Assembly: GCA_964195715.1 (NCBI GenBank)
Contig: CAXMRU010000030.1
Location: 1 to 6,897, forward strand
Source of the DNA: Benthicola sp964195715
GTDB taxonomy: Bacteria > Gemmatimonadota > Gemmatimonadetes > Palauibacterales > Palauibacteraceae
Direction of reading: 5' to 3'
DNA length: 6,897 bases
How positions within the stretch are numbered: the stretch's first letter is position 1; every line of letters begins with the position of its first letter. The notes under the pieces were generated by a model. The model was not told the origin of the DNA. It was given only the letters and a program-made list of their open reading frames with translations, and ran no database searches. Both the position numbers and the translations under genes were made by a program. Shown here in pieces: positions 1-5,022 of the stretch.

Positions 1-747
1 CGGGAGTCGGCACAGCGGCGGGCCGATGCCCTGGGGTTCATGGCCGAGCGCGCTCGGGCCGCCGGGTTCGGTGCAGTGCCGGAGAAGGGCGAGGGAGGCG
101 AGGCGCGTGCACCCCTCAGCGGCACGCGCGCGGAGCGTTACCAGGTCATGCTGCACGTGGACATGGATACCCTGCAGGAAGAAGGAGAACCGGGCCTCTC
201 GGAGCTCGAGGACGGGACACGCGTTTCAGCTGAAACGTCCCGCCGGCTCACCTGTGATGCTGCGCTCGTAGCCGTAAGCCACAGCCGAGATGGCTCGGTG
301 CTCGGTGCAGGCCGCAGGACCCGCACCATATCACCTGCGCTCAGGCGTGCGCTGGAGGCGCGTGACCGCGGCTGCCGGTTTAAGGGCTGCGGCCTGCGCT
401 TCACCGACGCGCACCATGTAAGGCACTGGGCTGACGGAGGAGAGACGGCACTGGGTAACCTGCTGCTCCTGTGTGACTATCACCACCGACTCGTGCACGA
501 AGAAGGATGGAAGGTGGAGTTGTGGGGCAGGGAGCGGTTGCCGGCGTTCATCGATCCACGGGGGCAGGTCCATTTCAACGCGGGCTGGAAAGCGCCCGAG
601 CTGTCTGAGGATCCCGTGGCCGCGTTGATCGCGGAGAACCAGCGCCGCGGGGTAGAGCCCGACTACTACACGGCCGGCGCACGCTGGAAGACCGAGTGGG
701 ACATCCCCAAATCCGTCTACTTCAATGCACTCGAGGCGCTGGCCTGA
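1..747 (+). CDS. DUF222/13E12-type protein with C-terminal HNH endonuclease domain, 5' truncated
   Basis: The frame is open from the first base, so the gene starts outside the window; 248 residues remain before the TGA. The first residues (RESAQRRADALGFMAERA) look like the end of the DUF222 helical region. An HNH domain follows at residues 110-170 of the fragment: zinc-knuckle cysteines C125 and C130, the H138-H139 pair, W143, a GG turn, N153, then C158 and H161-H162 with H166. This is the usual C-x4-C...HH...N...C-x2-HH layout of a treble-clef HNH nuclease, and the key residues are all present. Proteins of this architecture often occur in several copies in high-GC genomes and are presumed DNA nucleases; their biological role is unclear. 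The tail after residue 200 (acidic, then aromatic) is not a domain I recognise. The gene is separated from the downstream cassette by 288 nt and is probably unrelated to it. Confidence 0.85.
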   Translation, partial: RESAQRRADALGFMAERARAAGFGAVPEKGEGGEARAPLSGTRAERYQVMLHVDMDTLQEEGEPGLSELEDGTRVSAETSRRLTCDAALVAVSHSRDGSVLGAGRRTRTISPALRRALEARDRGCRFKGCGLRFTDAHHVRHWADGGETALGNLLLLCDYHHRLVHEEGWKVELWGRERLPAFIDPRGQVHFNAGWKAPELSEDPVAALIAENQRRGVEPDYYTAGARWKTEWDIPKSVYFNALEALA

Positions 748-912
748 GGATCCGATGGGCGGTGATCAGGGACGGGAACTGGCTGCCCCCCGCCCCTGCT
801 CCGGCACACGCTGTTTTCAACCTGAGCTCCGACAGGAGAGGACATCTCCGCTGTACTCAATACCCGAACTCATCTGTCGTAGTTCGCCAATCGGAGGCAG
901 ATTCCCAAGTCG

Positions 913-945
913 ATCTGTCCCCGTGTTTCGGGCAGATGTTTGCTT
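913..945 (+). terminator. Hairpin with T-rich tail, possible rho-independent terminator
   Basis: ATCTG (913-917) pairs with CAGAT (933-937) and CCC (919-921) with GGG (930-932). This gives an 8-bp stem with one bulged T (918) and an 8-nt loop. The 3' side runs into GTTTGCTT, which is T-rich but not a clean U tract. It lies about 165 nt after the stop of the HNH gene and just before the presumed regulator promoter. It could end read-through from upstream or be a regulatory structure. Folding was done by eye. Confidence 0.35.
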
Positions 946-966
946 CCCCAGTCCTTGATATCTAAT
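940..966 (+). promoter_or_regulatory. Weak sigma-70-like promoter candidate overlapping the palindrome
   Basis: TCTAAT at 961-966 matches the -10 consensus TATAAT at 5 of 6 positions and lies inside the palindrome, so a bound repressor would block it. The -35 region (TTGCTT at 940-945, 15 nt away) is poor. The box is placed correctly to transcribe the regulator and the genes after it, but the weak -35 and the unknown sigma-factor preference of the host keep this tentative. Confidence 0.25.
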
Positions 967-972
967 ATATCA
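956..972. promoter_or_regulatory. 17-bp near-perfect palindrome, candidate operator of the GntR regulator
   Basis: TGATATCTAATATATCA is symmetric in 7 of 8 base pairs around position 964. It is a conspicuously AT-rich island in GC-rich DNA, centred 72 nt before the preferred GTG start of the regulator. Six-bp arms TGATAT/ATATCA are separated by 5 nt. Autoregulation through a palindrome upstream of the gene is common for GntR/FCD repressors; the half-site here does not match the GT-N3-AC core of FadR-type sites, so the assignment rests on position and symmetry. The arms TTGAT and ATCAG are 9 nt apart, which does not fit an FNR box. Confidence 0.5.
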
Positions 973-982
973 GGCGCTCGGT

Positions 983-1000
983 CACGGACATACGTCAGTG
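983..1000. promoter_or_regulatory. Second imperfect palindrome in the regulator leader
   Basis: CACGGACATACGTCAGTG is symmetric in 7 of 9 base pairs (outer CAC/GTG, inner GAC/GTC). It sits 36 nt before the preferred GTG start, downstream of the candidate -10 box, where a bound protein could act as a roadblock. Its arms differ from those of the 956-972 palindrome, so it may bind another protein or be chance. Confidence 0.2.
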
Positions 1001-1024
1001 CAAGCACGCAGCCTCACGCGGAAC

Positions 1025-1028
1025 GGAG
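1025..1028 (+). promoter_or_regulatory. Ribosome binding site that selects the GTG start of the GntR gene
   Basis: GGAG lies 7 nt before GTG 1036. The longer reading from ATG 940 has no comparable site and would make the palindrome at 956-972 coding. Confidence 0.5.
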
Positions 1029-1035
1029 CGGGACC

Positions 1036-1728
1036 GTGGAAGGACGCGAGATCCTCCGCCTCAAGTCTCTGCGGGAGCAGGTCTACGATCACCTGCGTCA
1101 TGCGATCAACGCCGGACAGCTGGAGCCGGGGTCTTTCGTCGATCAGAAGAACCTGGCCGCAGAGCTCGGAATCAGCCGGCAGCCCCTCCGCGACGCGATG
1201 ATTCAGCTGGAGATCGAAGGTTTCGTCACCGTCATCCCGCGCCGTGGTGTCCAGGTGAACCGCCTCACCCTCGACGACATCCGCCACCTGTACCAGATCA
1301 TCGGTGCGCTCGAGAGCGCGGTACTTATGCGTGTCACCGGGTTCTTGCGAGAGGATCTGATGCAGGGGCTCGGAGACCTGAACGCGGGCATGGTCGATGC
1401 CATTGGAGCAGGTGACTTCGACACGTACTACGACCTCAATCTCGCGTTTCATGATGTCTTCCTCGACATGTCGGACAACGAGGGGCTGAAGCGGACCGTC
1501 CGGATCTGCAAACAGCGCCTGTACGACTTCCCACGCGAGCGCAGGTTCTACAAGGAGTGGGAAGTTGCCTCGACGAAGGAGCACGAGCAGATCATCGAGC
1601 TCATCGTCCGCGGCCGGGGAAAAGAAGCCGCGAGCTACCTGAGAAGCGTCCACTGGTCGTTCGACGTGCAGCGCCCCTACATCGAAGCCTACTATCACAT
1701 GGAAAGACGAGCCGATACCGATGAGTAG
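1036..1728 (+). CDS. GntR-family transcriptional regulator, FadR/FCD subfamily
   Basis: A 230-residue cytoplasmic DNA-binding regulator, the normal length for this subfamily. Residues 10-75 form the GntR winged helix-turn-helix: LREQVYDHLRHAINAGQLEPG, with the recognition segment around LAAELGISRQPLRDAMIQLE and the wing at VIPRRGVQV. Residues 80-220 are the all-helical FCD effector domain, with the metal/ligand-type residues N135, H139 (N-x3-H in LNLAFHD), H183 and H206. FCD regulators usually bind small carboxylic acids and act as repressors of the operon beside them. The gene opens a tight cluster and overlaps the activase by 8 nt, so the effector is probably the substrate or product of the radical enzyme (hydroxyproline or pyrroline-5-carboxylate by inference). 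The GTG start was chosen over ATG 940 because of the GGAG site and because the extra 32 N-terminal residues look non-coding. Effector and operator are not shown by the sequence. Confidence 0.88.
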   Translation: MEGREILRLKSLREQVYDHLRHAINAGQLEPGSFVDQKNLAAELGISRQPLRDAMIQLEIEGFVTVIPRRGVQVNRLTLDDIRHLYQIIGALESAVLMRVTGFLREDLMQGLGDLNAGMVDAIGAGDFDTYYDLNLAFHDVFLDMSDNEGLKRTVRICKQRLYDFPRERRFYKEWEVASTKEHEQIIELIVRGRGKEAASYLRSVHWSFDVQRPYIEAYYHMERRADTDE

Positions 1729-2629
1729 CACCGGACTCGTCTTCGATGTGCAGCGCTTCAGCCTGCACGATGGACCCGGGATCCGGACGACCGTTTTCCT
1801 CAAAGGATGCCCCCTCGCGTGCAGCTGGTGCCACAATCCCGAGGGGATGTCTGCGGCCGCGGAGATCCTGGTGACGCCGGATCGGTGCATCGGCTGCAGG
1901 GCGTGCGTCGAGGTTTGTCCGCATGGACTCCCGTCAGGGATCGCCGGCGGGTGGGCGGCCCCCAGGGAACTGTGCAAGGCCTGCGGGCTTTGTTCCGAAG
2001 CGTGCCCCACGGGGGCGCGGCGACTCATTGGGCGGGAAATGTCGGTGGAGGAGGTTGTCGACGAGGTCCTGCGCGACCGAGTGTTCTACGAGAATTCGGG
2101 CGGCGGCGTGACGTTCTCGGGTGGTGAGCCCCTGCGCCAGGCGGATTTCGTTCTCACGTGTCTGGAGGCGGTGAACGAGCACGGCGTTCATACTGCAGTC
2201 GATACGTGTGGACTCGTCGACACGGACGACCTGCTTGCAGCTGCGAAGGTAGCGGATCTCTTCCTGTACGATCTCAAGCATGTCGACGACGTGGTCCACC
2301 GGGAGTGGGCCGGAGCCTCGAATGCCCTCATCCTTGCAAACCTGGAAACGCTGGCCCGGGAGCACGAGGCGATATGGGTCCGGGTGCCCATCATCCCCGG
2401 CGTCAACGACGACGATGTGAACATGCGCCGCACGGCCGCACTCGCGGCGGCTCTTCCGGGTGTGCAGCGTGTGAGCCTGCTGCCGTATCACGAACTCGGG
2501 GCCGACAAGCGAAACCGCCTGGGAATGAAAACGACCGCGTTCAACCCGTTGTCACCGTCGCCGGACCGGATGCGAGACATAGCTGCGATGTTCGAGGAGG
2601 CGGGCCTCCTGGCTACGATTGGAGGATGA
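1721..2629 (+). CDS. Glycyl radical enzyme activase (radical SAM, with two ferredoxin-type clusters)
   Basis: This 302-residue cytoplasmic radical SAM enzyme would use S-adenosylmethionine and a 4Fe-4S cluster to abstract a hydrogen from the glycine of its partner, turning it on under anoxic conditions. It begins with the family signature DGPGIRTTVFLKGCPL. The SAM cluster motif is C30-x3-C34-x2-C37. Two inserted ferredoxin motifs follow: C56, C59, C62, C66 and C85, C88, C91, C95. The SAM-binding GGEP is at 134-137. The C-terminal part has the usual IIPGVND and LPYHELG segments. The two extra clusters mark the activases of the diol-dehydratase-like glycyl radical enzymes and are absent from the simple PFL activase. 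The ATG lies inside the end of the regulator (ATGAGTAG, 8-nt overlap) with only a weak GGAAAG upstream, which suggests translational coupling. All key residues are intact. The partner is almost certainly the next gene, making this the equivalent of the HypD activase. Confidence 0.95.
   Translation: MSSTGLVFDVQRFSLHDGPGIRTTVFLKGCPLACSWCHNPEGMSAAAEILVTPDRCIGCRACVEVCPHGLPSGIAGGWAAPRELCKACGLCSEACPTGARRLIGREMSVEEVVDEVLRDRVFYENSGGGVTFSGGEPLRQADFVLTCLEAVNEHGVHTAVDTCGLVDTDDLLAAAKVADLFLYDLKHVDDVVHREWAGASNALILANLETLAREHEAIWVRVPIIPGVNDDDVNMRRTAALAAALPGVQRVSLLPYHELGADKRNRLGMKTTAFNPLSPSPDRMRDIAAMFEEAGLLATIGG
2621..2625 (+). promoter_or_regulatory. Strong Shine-Dalgarno that sets the GTG start of the glycyl radical enzyme
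   Basis: GGAGG lies within the last two glycine codons of the activase, 8 nt before GTG 2634. The alternative TTG at 2619 would overlap this site and has no Shine-Dalgarno of its own. Confidence 0.7.
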
Positions 2630-2633
2630 GGAA

Positions 2634-4994
2634 GTGACGGATAGAACCCGGAGACTACGGCGGGAGAGCCTGGAGGCTGTGCCGAGTATCTCGGCCGAGC
2701 GCGCGCTCCTGATCACGGAATTCTATGACAAGCACCTCGGGCGGGTGGCGACGCCCCTCATGCGGGCCGGCGCGTTTCACTACCTGTGCGAGCACAAGAG
2801 CCTGCATCACGGTGACGGAGAGCTGATCGTGGGAGAGAGGGGTCCGGCGCCGAAGGCCGTGCCCACGTTCCCCGAGCTGACCTGCCACTCGCTCGAGGAT
2901 CTTCGGACCCTGAATTCTCGTCCGAAGACACGATACCACGTCGACGAGGGTGTCCTGGCCGACTACGAAGACGTGGTGATTCCCTTCTGGACCGGACGAT
3001 CGCTCCGGGATCGCCTGTTCGAGGAGTTGCCGGAGGAGTGGCACGAGGCCTACGACGCCGGCGTGTTCACCGAGTTCATGGAGCAGCGGGCGCCCGGCCA
3101 TACGGTGCTCGACGATAAGATCTACTCGAAGGGCATGCGGGGCTTCCAGGCGGACATCGACGCGGCGCTGGAAGCGCTGGACTTCGCCTCGGATCCGGAG
3201 GCGCAGGACAAGTGCGAAGCGCTGCGGGCGATGCGCATCTCCTGTGATGCGTTGATCCTGTTCGCCGAGCGGCACGCGGAGCTGGCGGAGGAGAAGGCGG
3301 CTGCGGAGCAGGACCCGGCGGAGAAGGCCTTGCTGGAGCGGATCGCGGCCACCTGTCGCCACGTGCCGGCGAACGCGCCGAGAGATTTCCACGAGGCGCT
3401 GCAGTACTACTGGTTCTGCCATCTCGGCGTGATCACCGAGCTTAACGGTTGGGACGCGTTCAACCCGGGACATCTGGACCACCACCTGCTGCCGTTTTAC
3501 GAGCAGGGACTGGCTGACCGCAGCCTGACGAGGGAGTCGGCGAAGGAGCTCCTGGAGGCGTTCTTCATCAAGTTCAACAATCACACGGCACCCCCAAAGG
3601 TCGGCGTAACGGCGGCCGAAAGCGGCACCTACACCGACTTCGCCAACATCAACATCGGGGGCCTGCTCGCAGACGGGTCCGACGGCTCGAACGAGTTGTC
3701 CCACATCCTTCTCGGGATCGTAGACGAGATGCACCTTCTGCAGCCGAGCACCAACGTTCAGGTATCGAGTGAGACTCCGGACGAAGTGCTTTACCACGCA
3801 CTACGGGTGGTCCGGAAGGGATACGGATTCCCGTCGTTGTTCAACGCGGACGCCGTGGTCGCGGAGCAGCTCAGACAGGGGAAGACGGTCGAGGACGCGA
3901 GAGCCGGTGGGTGCAGTGGTTGCGTCGAGGTGGGAGCGTTCGGGAAGGAAGCCTACATCCTGACGGGCTACTTCAACCTCGTGAAGATTCTGGAGCTGGC
4001 TGAGAACGACGGCTTCGATCCGCGCACCAGCCGCCAGCTTGGTCCCACGACAGGAAACGCGGCTGACTTCCTGAGTTTCGACGACCTGTTCGAGGCGTTC
4101 GAACGGCAGCTTCGCCACTTCGTTGACGTGAAGATCCGGGGTAACCAGATCATCGCCCGTATGTATGCCCGAGAGATGCCGGCTCCGTTTCTGTCTGTCC
4201 TGATCGACGACTGCACCGCGAACGGACGCGATTACAACGCGGGCGGTGCGCGATATAACAACCGGTTCATCCAGGCCGTCGGAATCGGCACGATCACGGA
4301 CAGTCTGGCGGCGATCCAACGCGTCGTCTACGAGGAAGGCCTGCTGACCCTACCGGAGCTGCTGTCCGCGATTCGGGCGGACTTCGAGGACCACGACGCC
4401 CTGCGGCAGAGGCTGCTCAATCGGACGCCCAAGTACGGCAACGACGACGACGCGGCCGACGACATCATGCGGCGCGTGTTCGACGCCTCGTTCGACTGCA
4501 TTGACGGGCGTCCGACGGCGATCGGTGGTGCGCACCGGCTGGAGATGCTGCCTACGACCTCGCACGTGTACTTCGGATCGGTGACCGGAGCCACGGCGGA
4601 CGGACGGAAAGCCGGACTTCCGCTCTCGGAGGGGATCTCACCGGTGCAGGGAGCGGACCGGCGGGGGCCGACCGCAGTCTTCCGTTCCGCGGCGAAGATG
4701 GACCACATCAAGACGGGCGGCACGCTGCTCAACATGAAGTTCTCTCCGTCGCTGATCACGGGCGACGAGGGGATCGAGCGGATGTCGCACCTGGTACGCG
4801 GCTACTTTCAGATGGACGGACACCACGTCCAGTTCAACGTCGTCGATGCCGAAACACTCCGGAAAGCACAGGCGGATCCCGCCTCGCATCGTGACTTGAT
4901 CGTGCGTGTAGCCGGATACAGCGACTATTTTTGCGATCTGTCCGACGCCCTGCAGGAAGAGATCATCGAGCGAACGGAGCACTCGGAGCTTTGA
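2634..4994 (+). CDS. hypD: Glycyl radical enzyme, probable trans-4-hydroxy-L-proline dehydratase (HypD-like)
   Basis: This 786-residue enzyme is of normal length for the non-PFL glycyl radical dehydratases. The PFL-like barrel spans about residues 10-640 and the glycyl radical domain about 660-775. The thiyl cysteine is C430 in GCSGCVEVGAFGKEAY and the radical glycine is G761 in RVAGYSDYF. Residues I recall as the active site of Clostridioides difficile HypD (F152, H160, D278, S334, D339, F340, C434, E436, Y450, T645, G765) all recur here shifted by -4: F148, H156, D274, S330, D335, F336, C430, E432, Y446, T641, G761. HypD removes water from trans-4-hydroxy-L-proline to give pyrroline-5-carboxylate. 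It is cytoplasmic and destroyed by oxygen once activated. The gene follows its activase by 4 nt. It lacks the CC pair of pyruvate formate-lyase and the GCVEP of choline lyase and glycerol dehydratase. The related hydroxyproline C-N lyase (HplG type) is the main alternative and cannot be excluded. The name is unrelated to hydrogenase maturation factor HypD. Confidence 0.85.
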   Translation: MTDRTRRLRRESLEAVPSISAERALLITEFYDKHLGRVATPLMRAGAFHYLCEHKSLHHGDGELIVGERGPAPKAVPTFPELTCHSLEDLRTLNSRPKTRYHVDEGVLADYEDVVIPFWTGRSLRDRLFEELPEEWHEAYDAGVFTEFMEQRAPGHTVLDDKIYSKGMRGFQADIDAALEALDFASDPEAQDKCEALRAMRISCDALILFAERHAELAEEKAAAEQDPAEKALLERIAATCRHVPANAPRDFHEALQYYWFCHLGVITELNGWDAFNPGHLDHHLLPFYEQGLADRSLTRESAKELLEAFFIKFNNHTAPPKVGVTAAESGTYTDFANINIGGLLADGSDGSNELSHILLGIVDEMHLLQPSTNVQVSSETPDEVLYHALRVVRKGYGFPSLFNADAVVAEQLRQGKTVEDARAGGCSGCVEVGAFGKEAYILTGYFNLVKILELAENDGFDPRTSRQLGPTTGNAADFLSFDDLFEAFERQLRHFVDVKIRGNQIIARMYAREMPAPFLSVLIDDCTANGRDYNAGGARYNNRFIQAVGIGTITDSLAAIQRVVYEEGLLTLPELLSAIRADFEDHDALRQRLLNRTPKYGNDDDAADDIMRRVFDASFDCIDGRPTAIGGAHRLEMLPTTSHVYFGSVTGATADGRKAGLPLSEGISPVQGADRRGPTAVFRSAAKMDHIKTGGTLLNMKFSPSLITGDEGIERMSHLVRGYFQMDGHHVQFNVVDAETLRKAQADPASHRDLIVRVAGYSDYFCDLSDALQEEIIERTEHSEL

Positions 4995-5008
4995 GCGGCT
5001 CCCGGAGC

Positions 5009-5016
5009 GAGGGGAG
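5009..5016 (+). promoter_or_regulatory. Ribosome binding site supporting a non-canonical start of the lipoprotein gene
   Basis: GAGGGGAG lies 6 nt before ATT 5023. It is the only good Shine-Dalgarno near the signal peptide. A second GGAG at 5004-5007 is 9 nt before ATA 5017. Confidence 0.45.
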
Positions 5017-5022
5017 ATAGAC

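Noticed and set aside
955..973. FNR- or CRP-type site (TTGAT...ATCAG)
   Set aside because: The half-sites are separated by 9 nt, whereas FNR needs 4 and CRP needs 6, and the right arm lacks the final A.
940..1035. ATG 940 as start of the GntR regulator
   Set aside because: The extra 32 residues are unlike GntR N-termini, there is no ribosome site, and the stretch contains the palindromes.
982..2028. Long minus-strand open frame of 348 residues opposite the regulator and activase
   Set aside because: It is antisense to two genes with clear domains. It is rich in Arg, Val and Asp without recognisable motifs, as expected for the mirror frame of GC-rich coding DNA.
2619..2633. TTG 2619 as start of the glycyl radical enzyme
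   Set aside because: It coincides with the GGAGG that serves GTG 2634 and has no Shine-Dalgarno of its own.
2655..3797. Long minus-strand open frame of 380 residues opposite the glycyl radical enzyme
   Set aside because: Shadow of the radical enzyme gene. Arg/Val/Leu-rich composition, no domain pattern, and the + strand protein is fully conserved here.
4432..4464. GAC-rich repeat-like stretch (YGNDDDAADD)
   Set aside because: It is an acidic loop that is usual in this enzyme family, encoded by repeated Asp codons, not an expanded repeat.
2634..4994. Pyruvate formate-lyase, choline TMA-lyase or glycerol dehydratase
   Set aside because: No CC pair as in PFL, and the motif is GCVEVGAFGKEAY, not GCVEP. 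Activase with two ferredoxin clusters also excludes classic PFL.
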